Source of the DNA: Tessaracoccus sp. MC1679
GTDB taxonomy: Bacteria > Actinomycetota > Actinomycetes > Propionibacteriales > Propionibacteriaceae
Direction of reading: 5' to 3'
NCBI RefSeq assembly: GCF_014164775.1
Contig: NZ_JACJGB010000004.1
Location: forward strand, 186,001-250,000
Length of the DNA: 64,000 nucleotides
Below the pieces are notes generated by a model. The model worked only from the letters and a program-made list of their open reading frames with translations, did not search any database and was not told the origin of the DNA. The position numbers and the translations under genes were made by a program. How positions within the stretch are numbered: position 1 is the first letter of the stretch; each line of letters starts with the position of its first letter. Below, piece after piece: positions 54,548 through 62,527 of this stretch.

Positions 54548-54769
54548 ATTTCCGTCCACACGAGTCAGCCCGACCCCCAGTGGCTGTCACTGCAGCAGGC
54601 CGCCCACATCTACGGCATCAGCGTCGACACGCTGCGACGCAGCATCTCGTCGGGGGACCTGCCCGCGGCCAGGTATGGCCCCCGACTGATCAGAGTCCGG
54701 GTCAAGGACCTCGACCGCCAGTTCCGCCGGATTCCCGCGGTTGGCCAGTTGTCGCGTCACCACTACTGA
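54548..54769 (+). CDS. xis: Excisionase-like small DNA-binding protein (MerR-type helix-turn-helix), apparent ATT start
   Basis: A 73-codon frame ends at TGA 54767-54769. It contains LSLQQAAHIYGISVDTLRRS followed by ISSGDLPAARYGPRLIRVRV and KDLDRQF, the pattern of MerR-like excisionases. No ATG, GTG or TTG precedes the domain in frame. A GAAGGAG ribosome-binding site (54535-54541) lies 6 nt before an ATT codon, so ATT, as in infC, is the most likely start (M-SVHTSQPDPQW). It lies 70 nt after the integrase, the usual place for an excisionase, and would direct excision. Start-based gene finders would miss it. A frameshift or loss of a start is the alternative. Confidence 0.72.
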   Translation: MSVHTSQPDPQWLSLQQAAHIYGISVDTLRRSISSGDLPAARYGPRLIRVRVKDLDRQFRRIPAVGQLSRHHY

Positions 54770-54848
54770 CAGGGGCATCTGTAGAGCCAGGCACCTGGTC
54801 CCGAGTGCACTGGTGAGAGTGGACGGCTCCATTTTCTCAACAGGTAGG

Positions 54849-54883
54849 CTAATGAGAATCGCGAGCTATGATTCTCTCATTAG
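54849..54883. promoter_or_regulatory. Inverted repeat immediately before the fic gene, probable operator
   Basis: CTAATGAGAATC (54849-54860) matches the complement of GATTCTCTCATTAG (54870-54883) apart from a 2-nt bulge, with a 9-nt spacer. The right half overlaps the AGGAGG ribosome-binding site of the fic gene. This lets a bound protein block transcription or translation; the C-terminal winged helix of the Fic protein itself is a candidate binder. Confidence 0.6.
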
Positions 54884-54898
54884 GAGGACGCGGAGCGT

Positions 54899-56083
54899 AT
54901 GGAGAACGGGGAAGCCTGGCCGGGCGTCGGATACATCGAGGCGACGTGGCACGCCGATGATCCGGCTGCCAGCAGGCGCCAGCGGGCCTTGAACCGGGGC
55001 GCCTTCCGGTTCGCGGTTCCCGCGGTCGTCGGCGACCTGGAACCGCGGGTGGATCCCGGGCTGGCCGACGAGGCGGACCAGGTCTGTGCAGACATCCGGG
55101 CGTTCGACGCCGAATCGGCCTCGTGGGGTGTCCCGTTCGCGTCGGTCCTGTTGCGCACGGAGTCCGCCTCGAGTTCGCAGATTGAGAATCTGACGGCCGG
55201 GGCCCGGGCGATCGCCCTGGCGTCCCTGGGTGGCAGGACCGGCGCGAACGCGGTGATGATCGCGGCCAACACCGACGCGATGCGAGCAGCCGTCGAGCTG
55301 GCCGACAGGATCAGCCCGAACACGATCAGGGCCATGCACGAGCGCCTCAATGGCGGGGACGACCCGGCCAATGCCGGCAGGTTCCGTGACCAAAGCGTGT
55401 GGGTCGGCGGCCGGTCTCCGGTGACCGCCACGTTCGTGGCGCCCCCGCATGCCCAGGTGGAGTCGGCGATCGACGATCTGTGTTCGTTCGCGCGGCGTAC
55501 CGACCTGCAGCCCATGGTGCAGGCCGCGATCGCGCACGCCCAGTTCGAGACCATCCATCCGTTCACCGATGGCAACGGGCGAACCGGTCGGGCTCTCGTA
55601 TCGTCGATCCTTCGGCACCGTGGGGTGTCTCCGCGAATGACAGTGCCGATCTCGTCGGGCCTCCTGGCGGACACGGAGGAGTACTTCGCGGCGCTGACCG
55701 CATACCGGGGCGGAGACCTTGCACCGATCGTCGAGGCATTCGTCGAGGCCGGCCGCCGGGCCATCGCGAATGCCAACATCCTGCGTTCCGACATCAACGA
55801 TCTCCGCGACCGCATTCTCGCCACGGCTGACCGGCGGACCGCGAACCTGGTGAAGGTCGCGGACCTGTGTTCGGCCGAGCCGGCGCTCACCGCCGAGATG
55901 GTGGCCGACCTCGGTGTACCGGTGGCCAGCGTTTACCGGATCCTCGACCGCATGGCGGAGAACGGGGTCATATGTGTCGAGAAGCCGATCGGTGGCGTCA
56001 GGGTCTGGACCGTCCCTGACCTGCTTTCGGCGCTTGACCGGTTCGCCGAACGGGCAGGACGGCGAACGTTCAGCAGTGGCTGA
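54899..56083 (+). CDS. Fic-domain protein (predicted AMP transferase) with N-terminal inhibitory motif and C-terminal winged helix
   Basis: Fic enzymes transfer AMP, or another nucleotide part, to target proteins. The active-site loop is IHPFTDGNGRTGRALV (HPFxDGNGRxxR, His at about residue 220). An N-terminal SSSQIENL (about residues 90-97) fits the (S/T)xxxE(G/N) inhibitory helix of class II Fic proteins, which hold themselves inactive. The C-terminus (LVKVADLCSAEPALTAEMVADLGVPVASVYRIL in pieces) is a winged helix. The 394 residues equal the common Fic/DUF4172-like family size. It is the first cargo gene of the island. No separate antitoxin gene is visible, consistent with the built-in inhibitor. 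It may regulate a host target or act in defence. Confidence 0.88.
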   Translation: MENGEAWPGVGYIEATWHADDPAASRRQRALNRGAFRFAVPAVVGDLEPRVDPGLADEADQVCADIRAFDAESASWGVPFASVLLRTESASSSQIENLTAGARAIALASLGGRTGANAVMIAANTDAMRAAVELADRISPNTIRAMHERLNGGDDPANAGRFRDQSVWVGGRSPVTATFVAPPHAQVESAIDDLCSFARRTDLQPMVQAAIAHAQFETIHPFTDGNGRTGRALVSSILRHRGVSPRMTVPISSGLLADTEEYFAALTAYRGGDLAPIVEAFVEAGRRAIANANILRSDINDLRDRILATADRRTANLVKVADLCSAEPALTAEMVADLGVPVASVYRILDRMAENGVICVEKPIGGVRVWTVPDLLSALDRFAERAGRRTFSSG

Positions 56084-56086
56084 CCT

Positions 56087-56110
56087 GTTCAAATCCTGTC
56101 AGCCCGACAA
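56087..56110. repeat. tRNA-Pro-like 3' end fragment, candidate att scar
   Basis: GTTCAAATCCTGTCA followed by GCCCGACAA closely resembles the T-arm and acceptor end of actinobacterial proline tRNAs (GTTCAAATCCTG, then CCCGACCA). No tRNA body precedes it; the fic stop codon lies 4 nt upstream. tRNA-Pro is a known integration site of actinobacterial elements such as pSAM2, so this may be a leftover attachment site. The match is short, with about two mismatches judged from memory. Confidence 0.45.
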
Positions 56111-56157
56111 GGTCTTTGACTAGTCAGGACCGCATTCGGAGGGCGCAAATCGGGTCG

Positions 56158-56178
56158 CGTGCCAGATACGTGCCAGAT
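56158..56178 (+). repeat. 10-bp tandem direct repeat, possible integrase arm sites
   Basis: CGTGCCAGAT occurs twice, separated by one A, so the period is 11 bp, about one helical turn. Such spacing is typical of arm-type binding sites for tyrosine integrases or excisionases. It follows the tRNA-Pro-like fragment by 48 nt. Confidence 0.5.
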
Positions 56179-56511
56179 CCGATTCCGGCGCCCACCCTGA
56201 AGCGGCCGTAAGTAGGCATAGCTAGCCACCCCCACGAGTAGCGCAGGAGCCGACAGGAACTCGTTAGGGACTGCGACTCAACATGGGCAACGAGCTGCCC
56301 GAGCCCCGTGGGGATTGGCTGTGACGACTCCCCAAGCTCCAGCCTCACTTCTTCCAGACCTGATCTTGTTCACATCGTCCGAGCTGAGGAGTCCCGGCTC
56401 GGCGATCGTCGCCTCGAGCGACTGCTGCAGGCTCCTGCCAGCAGGATCCGTATCCTCGCCTGCCCAGGAAGCGACTTGTGCGAAACGGTGAGAAGGCGGC
56501 GTCCCGCGTCT

Positions 56512-56617
56512 GGTCGAGTCCAGTCCGGAGAGCCAGCACGAAAGCCGCTTTGACTAGGTAAAACACCAGTCGGAGCGGCTTCTTCATTGCAACCTGGGCA
56601 AGTATCGGGCAACTGTG
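56512..56617 (+). pseudogene. Degenerate copy of the tRNA-Asn 3' half, its terminator and flank
   Basis: The segment TCGAGTCCAGTCCGG then AGAGCCA matches the T-arm and acceptor end of tRNA-Asn at 17892-17915. CGAAAGCCGCTTTGACTAGG and CCAGTCGGAGCGGCTTCTTC then match that gene's terminator. Even the following ATCGGGCAAC parallels ATCCGGGCAAC near 17981. The 5' half of the tRNA is missing and the stem has several mismatches. This is a classical signature of an attachment site, or a scar left by an element that used tRNA-Asn. Confidence 0.7.
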
Positions 56618-57005
56618 AAAGGGCCCTCTACAGGTGAGCGCGTACGCCGAGCACTACTTCCATATGAACCACGAGGGTCCGCCGTCGACACGCCGTCACC
56701 TGCAACGCCAACCCCCGACGACCATGGCTGGCAACTCCCCACTCGGGTGGCTTCCGGCGCATAGGACGCGGGGCTGCTAGGTGCCAGCGCAGGGTCCGAA
56801 CTGCCTCCCGGCAGACCGTCGAGATCTCGGCTGTGACACCTGCGAACGATTTCGGGGTACCCAGTGTCGGTGTCGGTGGTTGTGCATCAGCTGGCCCGCC
56901 CACGGGGCCGCTGGTCGGTTTCCCCGCCGAGTCTCCTATCAGTGGTCCCGGCAGCCTCGATTCTGGCCCTGGGGCGTGACCTCACGGTCATGCCGAGTTC
57001 AGGAC

Positions 57006-57314
57006 GTGTGCAACGACGGCCGGGTGGTCGCTATGGAAATATCCACCGACGGGGTCTTCGGCGCCCGCAAACCTTCGGGACATGGCGCGATCCACACCCA
57101 AGGCTCTGCGGCTCCTGTCGACTATCTGACCGACGTTGTACTTAGGGAGGTCGACGCCCTATTCGAGGACGACAACATCAATCTGGAGCCGCCGCAGCAT
57201 GAACCGAACGATCCCAGCGTACGGCGCGAGAGGTGGCTCTTTGATGTCAGGCTGCCGGATCTGCGCCGTGTCAGGCTCCGAGGGGCGCCTGACAGCTCGG
57301 GGTTTCGGCTCTGA
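57006..57314 (+). CDS. Small hypothetical protein, possibly a remnant
   Basis: A 102-codon frame from GTG 57006 (or 93 from ATG 57033) reads EISTDGVFGARKPSGHGAIH, DYLTDVVLREVDALFEDDN and ends RLRGAPDSSGFRL. The acidic/hydrophobic pattern of the middle part is plausible for a folded protein, but no domain is recognised. The open frame runs back to 56781, where the sequence looks non-coding. It may be the tail of a larger, decayed gene. Confidence 0.3.
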   Translation: MCNDGRVVAMEISTDGVFGARKPSGHGAIHTQGSAAPVDYLTDVVLREVDALFEDDNINLEPPQHEPNDPSVRRERWLFDVRLPDLRRVRLRGAPDSSGFRL

Positions 57315-57766
57315 GTGTGTCTCGTTACCATTGCGTCACTTGAGCGGATCGCTCTGCGGATGAGTCCATGGACGCCGAGCCTCGTGTCTAGACCACCTCA
57401 CCCTGTCGGGGCCCGGTGACTTTCGACTCCCGACATCGCCCGCGGCCGCGTGTCCTGACCAGACTTGGCGCCCGACAAGGGCATGGGCGGTGTTGATCCT
57501 CTTGAGGCTGGCCGGTGTGACCTTGTCCAATGCAGCGTCGTCCCGTCGGCGCGACGCCACCGGAACCCATCGCCTGCACCTGGGGCGGCACCGCGTCGAG
57601 GTCGGGGAACCCTCACTACCGTCGCCAGCGTCAACATCGGGTATCTCCTTTATCAGGAGATGCACCGAAAGCCGTGCAGTCCCCCGCTCCCGCTCCCGCG
57701 TTTGTTGACAGTGGAGGCGGCTAGGATGCGGAGAAGTGCTCGGCTTGCCAGTGGAGGTCTGTCGCT
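57315..57766. other. Gene-poor stretch before the large defence-like gene
   Basis: About 450 nt without a supported gene. A TTGACA at 57705 has no -10 at a normal distance (TAGGAT starts after only 11 nt). A GGAGG ribosome-binding site near 57752 serves the next gene. Antisense frames here show no recognisable protein. Confidence 0.6.
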
Positions 57767-60700
57767 GTGGCAGTAGGTCCAGTAGACCCACCGACGCGCG
57801 ATCAGCGCGGGGTTGGAGGCGCGCGGACTGGACAACAGCGCACGCGAAGAACGACTAAGCCCACTGTTCGGCGACAGACGCCAGTTTCGGAGTCGGAAGC
57901 TTACTCAGCCTCCCGCGCCGGCGCTCGGGCGAGCCGCGGATTCGGCTATCAGCATGCGGTCGGAGCGTGGGTGTGTTCCAAAGTCGCCGTCGGAGAGATT
58001 GCCGCAACCGAAGTAATACCTGAGGGTCTTGAGGACACACAAGTCACGGGGGCCGAGCCCATCTTTATCCAGGCAAAGTCACGCCAGGCATCACAGGGGG
58101 ACTTCACGGTTCGCCAAGTGCTCGGCTTCCTAAGTACGATGATAGAAACGCGGATGGCTCAGCCTCGCGACCCCTTGTCGGAACGACTCGTGCTGGTGCT
58201 GGAACGACCGATCGATGGCGCGCAGTCGGTCCGGTGGGAGCAGTCGCTAGCAGATCTCACGCCTACAAATCGCATTCGCCTGGGCGCGGAGGGGCTCCTC
58301 GGGCCGCTAGCAGACGGGCATATGAGCGTGACGTCCTTGCTGAAGCAAACCGCGATCGTCGTGCTTCCGTGGGGCCAGATTGATAGCGAGACGCTAGCCC
58401 GACTAGCCTCGGCGAGTGGACTGATGTCCGGTGCTGCGGAACCGCTCCTGCACACTCTGCGACAAGCGGTGTCCCATTGCACCTCGAATAACGCCTCGCG
58501 GAGTTTTGCGGAACGGCAGGCGCTCAATCGGCAGTCGATTCAGCTCCTGATCACCAGGACGACGCTGCTGATCGACCAGGGCGCTCTGACATCCGCCGTG
58601 TCAAGTGGCGGATGCGTCCCGGTCGACTTCGACACGTCGATTGAAGATCCGCGATTCTTCGAGGGCATCGACGTACGTCCTGGCCATGTCGTCGCTGGGC
58701 TTCCCGCGCCGCGGATAGAACTTGTGGAGTTCGCATCGGATGCACTCAGGCGGCAGCACGTCGTCCTCCTGACTGGTCCCTCGGGAGTGGGCAAATCCAC
58801 AGTGATGTGGAGCACGGCATATGCGATGCGGGACGTAATCTGGTACGAAGTGACGCGCCTTGAGTGCAGCGATGTGGAAGCCGTGTTGCGCCTGCTCGTC
58901 TCGCTGGGCCCGAAGCCGTCCTCCCCCGTCGGCCTGGTCGTGGACTCTGTGGGCACTAAGGACCCTGCAGCCTGGGATGCCTTGTGCGATCGGCTTCCCG
59001 CCGATGGCTCGGTGCTGATGATTGGCTCCGTTCGCACGGAGGACCTGTCCCTGATTGCAGGTGCGCGTAGCTCGGCTGTTGTCGAGTGCCGTATGGACGA
59101 GCTTGTCGCTCGGGAGCTATTCGAAGCGCTGAGAGAGCAAGGGCGAACTTCCCTGCATGCATGGGAGGATGCCTACGAGGCAAGCGGCAACCTAACGATG
59201 GAGTACACCTACCTCCTCACTCAGGGCCAGAGGCTCTCGGCTGTCCTGGGCGAGCAAGTCCGGCGCAGGGAAGGCGGAAACCGATCGATCGAATTGGAGG
59301 TGCTTCGGCTCGTCACCACCGCGGCACGATGGGGGGCCCGTGTCCCGGCACATGCTCTGGCGGCAATCGCGCCCGACGCCGCCCCACGCCGGGCGGCATT
59401 GAGGCGATTGATCGGTGAACACCTGATCACTCATGACGGAGCGCACTATGGCGGCCTGCATCAACTCCGGGCGAGCGTGCTCTCGTCGGCAGTGCACGAG
59501 ACTCCGCCACCGTCTCTTGAAGCCACGGCGGCGGATCTTGTGCGGGTCGTCGATCCGACGGACCTTCGTACATTCGTGCTTGAGTGCCTTCTCGAGCAGC
59601 CTGGCGCCGCCTCTACTGTGATCGGAGCCCTTCGTGAACGGGTGCAGACAGACCCAGATTTCGCGCTTCTGACCATCGCGCTTCGCACCCTTCGAGCCGC
59701 CGACTTTCGCCGGGACGGCACGTCTTGGGCAAACATCCTTGATGCACACGTGGTTGCCCAGGCCTATCGACCCGTCACAGTATGGCTAGCCCTCACGGAT
59801 TCGGACACTGAGGTACCAGAGCACCTATGGAAACCGGGCATCGCCGCCTCGATTCGCGAGATGAAGGCTGCACCGCAGCAGCCTAGGTGGCGGGACGAGT
59901 TCATTGCCGGCGTGGGAGCGGAGACTCTGCTTGCTTTCGCTGACGCTGCGCCCACGTTGACTGAGATCGAAGCCCTAGTGGCAGCACTTCAGGGCGCATC
60001 CGCAGCACCCGAGCTCGCCCGCGCGATTTCCCAACTGCCGACTGTGGTGAGCTTCGTTGCCGACGCAGCGCCCGAGGCGGCCAGCAAATTCATGGGTCTG
60101 CTCGGGACGATCGACCCGCGCGCGGCCCAGAGCATGCGCGAGACTCTGGGGTCGGATCAGTGGGCAAGATCCATCCTGCTCTCGCTCAATCCCTGGATCG
60201 TGCAGACGGAGAGACACTACTCGGATGACGGCGATCTTGAGTTATCCGCCGCCCTGCTACACGGCGGCGACTGGTTTGGAGTCGACCCGCACGAGCAAGC
60301 AGTCCAAGCCGCTCGAACCCTGCTGAACCTGTATCCCGAGTGCACAGTAAACGTGCGGACCATCAACGCGACTGGGGATCTCCTGACGCAAGAGAACCAT
60401 GAGCCGGGGCGGAGCCAACTGCTCCGCAGATACAACCAGCATCCCCGCGAGATCAGCTGGAACCGCGAGCGTGCGCGCTTGGCTCTGCAACTCGCCTTGC
60501 GGCGATCTGACGTCGAGAGGGCTCAGGCGGTCACCAGACTCGTCCCGGAGGTCGATCGCTTCCTGTCTGAGCTGACCTCGGCCTGGGCCCGCAAAGCTGT
60601 GAACCGCGCCTCGATCCGGGATTTCGCAGAGACTCAGAAACGCATCATCGAAGCAAACGACGCGCTGCCTGCGCACGCTTCCCCTGACATCGCGGAACCC

Positions 60701-61819
60701 GTCTATGACGAGCCCTCGAAGAGCGACCCGAACGTCTTCGATAACGACGACTTCCACGCCCTAGTGGACGGGATCTGCTCGAACATAGCGACCCGGCTAC
60801 TGGAAGGGGAGGACTACAACGCCTTGGCGGCCTACGTGGGCGACACCATTCTCAAGCTGGTTACAAAGGCCCGGTCAGCGGAGAACTGGCAAGATAGTTC
60901 TGACGTGGATCCACAGGTAGCCTTGGAAAACATTGAACGCACACTGCACCACCTCCATGCTGTGCTCGCCGACATCGCATTTGGGCACGAGCCGAAGGAC
61001 ATAGTTCTCGGGGTCGCCTCACTGGGTGGTCGTACCTCCGCCCTATCCAGATGTGCAGAGAGGTCGATTAAACGGGCCACTGATCGGCTGCGCGAGCATC
61101 TGGACCAGGTCGCCTCTGAGGCAGCCACATTGGGTCTGAGCGTTCGTTGGGTCCATCGAGACACGGCCGCCCCGTCCGCAGTCGACTGGCCTCCGATCGA
61201 GGTCGCGCTAATCGTCGATGTCCAAGTAGTCGATGATTGGGGAGCGGCGGCGTCCACTATGCACGCGTTGCTCGCCACCAAAGGCAGCACGATCGATTTG
61301 GGACATCCGATACTGGTCCCTGCAGTTCATGGTTTCGTCGTACCTGCCTTGGGGATCCAGTCCTGGTCTTGCCTCTATCCAGCGGCGCATGCTGCTTTGG
61401 CGTGGGGGACTGGCCTAGGGATACTCATCGGTACTCCGACTGCTGACGCCCTTCAGCGACTATGGAGTGTCCTCCAGGCGATGTCCACCCTCACTCTGCG
61501 AGCGCGTCTGCGAGAGATGCCGCACACTTTCGAGGACCTGCCACCCGAACTCGCCGCCCAATTGGCGCACGAGGTGGGACTAGTGGGCGCCGCACTCACT
61601 GGTTCGTCGCTGGGGCAGGATTGGGAGGTCTGGAGAGCTGAGACAGTCGACATTGTATTGTCCGAGACGAGACAGCCGACTAATTCAGTGCGAGACGTGT
61701 GGGTGGCCAGGGCAACTTCGAGTGCCGATTCGGTGTCTTTGCCACGGGCACAGTTTCAGCTGCTCTGGGAAGCAGTGCTCACGTATGACTTGGAGCACTG
61801 CCCGAACGCCGTTGTTTAG
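57767..61819 (+). CDS. Candidate antiviral defence protein: nuclease-like N-terminus, P-loop (STAND-type) NTPase, long C-terminal sensor-like region
   Basis: This 1350-residue protein is not a known housekeeping gene. Residues about 50-145 resemble the Cap4/DUF4297 double-strand DNA nuclease domain: GFGYQHAVGAWVC, PEGLEDTQV (Asp90) and IFIQAKSRQ (Gln102, Lys104) give a D...QxK pattern. Walker A is LLTGPSGVGKSTVMW (residues 337-345) and a possible Walker B is VGLVVDSVG (Asp393). The remaining 900 residues are mostly helical, without named motifs. That three-part order equals nuclease-armed Avs/STAND proteins, where phage protein binding switches on the nuclease. GTG start with GGAGG 9 nt upstream. 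It sits in an island behind an integrase, with a lower apparent GC content. A restriction-like or other NTPase role cannot be excluded. Confidence 0.72.
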   Translation: MAVGPVDPPTRDQRGVGGARTGQQRTRRTTKPTVRRQTPVSESEAYSASRAGARASRGFGYQHAVGAWVCSKVAVGEIAATEVIPEGLEDTQVTGAEPIFIQAKSRQASQGDFTVRQVLGFLSTMIETRMAQPRDPLSERLVLVLERPIDGAQSVRWEQSLADLTPTNRIRLGAEGLLGPLADGHMSVTSLLKQTAIVVLPWGQIDSETLARLASASGLMSGAAEPLLHTLRQAVSHCTSNNASRSFAERQALNRQSIQLLITRTTLLIDQGALTSAVSSGGCVPVDFDTSIEDPRFFEGIDVRPGHVVAGLPAPRIELVEFASDALRRQHVVLLTGPSGVGKSTVMWSTAYAMRDVIWYEVTRLECSDVEAVLRLLVSLGPKPSSPVGLVVDSVGTKDPAAWDALCDRLPADGSVLMIGSVRTEDLSLIAGARSSAVVECRMDELVARELFEALREQGRTSLHAWEDAYEASGNLTMEYTYLLTQGQRLSAVLGEQVRRREGGNRSIELEVLRLVTTAARWGARVPAHALAAIAPDAAPRRAALRRLIGEHLITHDGAHYGGLHQLRASVLSSAVHETPPPSLEATAADLVRVVDPTDLRTFVLECLLEQPGAASTVIGALRERVQTDPDFALLTIALRTLRAADFRRDGTSWANILDAHVVAQAYRPVTVWLALTDSDTEVPEHLWKPGIAASIREMKAAPQQPRWRDEFIAGVGAETLLAFADAAPTLTEIEALVAALQGASAAPELARAISQLPTVVSFVADAAPEAASKFMGLLGTIDPRAAQSMRETLGSDQWARSILLSLNPWIVQTERHYSDDGDLELSAALLHGGDWFGVDPHEQAVQAARTLLNLYPECTVNVRTINATGDLLTQENHEPGRSQLLRRYNQHPREISWNRERARLALQLALRRSDVERAQAVTRLVPEVDRFLSELTSAWARKAVNRASIRDFAETQKRIIEANDALPAHASPDIAEPVYDEPSKSDPNVFDNDDFHALVDGICSNIATRLLEGEDYNALAAYVGDTILKLVTKARSAENWQDSSDVDPQVALENIERTLHHLHAVLADIAFGHEPKDIVLGVASLGGRTSALSRCAERSIKRATDRLREHLDQVASEAATLGLSVRWVHRDTAAPSAVDWPPIEVALIVDVQVVDDWGAAASTMHALLATKGSTIDLGHPILVPAVHGFVVPALGIQSWSCLYPAAHAALAWGTGLGILIGTPTADALQRLWSVLQAMSTLTLRARLREMPHTFEDLPPELAAQLAHEVGLVGAALTGSSLGQDWEVWRAETVDIVLSETRQPTNSVRDVWVARATSSADSVSLPRAQFQLLWEAVLTYDLEHCPNAVV

Positions 61820-62367
61820 TCGCCTGGACCGCCGCTTGACGGTTGAAGCCGCCCGCGGGCGGTGTTGAATCCGGTGATGAACTCACCTCTTGTGTTCCCC
61901 AGAGGGAACGCGATGCCGCTGTCGTGGAGGAGCGTGAGCCCCGCGGCTCGAATAGGGTCTTTCAGAAGAGGGTACAAGTCTTTCTTGACCACGATGACCC
62001 CGTCGGGGTTGAGCTCAGACGCGCGCTGCACGCAGTCGTTTACATACTCTGCGCGCCTCCTGCGCAGGTGTGCCTGACTGGCGTTCACAGGATGGGGCAC
62101 CAGGTCGATCATGTAGAAGCCGTCGTCGCGAAGGCGTTCGAGCCACGGACGCTTTCCTCGCTTTGCTAGGTCGTCTCTGGTGGCCCCGTAAAATGCCTCC
62201 ACCACTCCGCGAAAGAGATTGTCGTGGCCGAGCCGCTCAGAGTAGAAGAATCGCCTGTTGCTCGGGTCGCCGCCATCGTCAGGGGCGGACTCGGCGATGA
62301 GCAGGAGCCGCACATGGCTCGGTTTCCATGCTTCACGAAGCTGCGAGTACCACGGGTTCTCGGTCAC
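61816..62367 (-). CDS. Hypothetical protein resembling the uracil-DNA-glycosylase fold
   Basis: The 183-residue protein has HVRLLLIAESAPDDGG near the N-terminus. This is like the first motif of the UDG superfamily (strand then GxxPG-type loop; here ESAPDDG). DDGFYMIDLVPHPVNAS and GVIVVKKDLYPLL follow, and the end is GFNTARGRLQPSS. The fold assignment is tentative and the catalytic residues of true UDGs are not all recognisable, so it may bind a nucleotide instead. The start is a GTG with TAGCGT 6 nt upstream, suggesting a leaderless message. It converges on the large STAND gene with a 4-nt overlap, so its promoter is separate. Function unknown. Confidence 0.6.
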   Translation of the reverse strand: MTENPWYSQLREAWKPSHVRLLLIAESAPDDGGDPSNRRFFYSERLGHDNLFRGVVEAFYGATRDDLAKRGKRPWLERLRDDGFYMIDLVPHPVNASQAHLRRRRAEYVNDCVQRASELNPDGVIVVKKDLYPLLKDPIRAAGLTLLHDSGIAFPLGNTRGEFITGFNTARGRLQPSSGGPGD

Positions 62368-62527
62368 AGACTCACGCTACCCCCGGGTCAGGCCGTCGGG
62401 GAGGTCTTCACTCGCACCGGCTCATGCCGCGACCTGGGTACTTTGCCGCCGTCATCCTGGAGCCCTCGAGGGGCCCTCATGAACCCGTTCAGACAGGGGG
62501 TGAAGCGTCCGAGATTCATGCCGCTGC

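Larger units (their letters stand above)
56084..57005. other. Decayed intergenic region between fic and the next small gene
   Basis: About 920 nt without a convincing gene; the open frames on both strands are short and unrelated to known proteins. It holds a tRNA-Pro-like 3' end, a 10-nt tandem repeat and a degenerate tRNA-Asn 3' end with terminator (described separately). Composition is less regular than in the core. This looks like a graveyard of old insertion events. Confidence 0.7.

Noticed and set aside
57705-57727. TTGACA...TAGGAT promoter for the large defence gene
   Set aside because: The spacer is only 11 nt, too short for a sigma-70 promoter.
57336-57791. 151-codon minus-strand frame
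   Set aside because: No recognisable domain, low-complexity Arg/Ser content, and it overlaps the start of the large gene.
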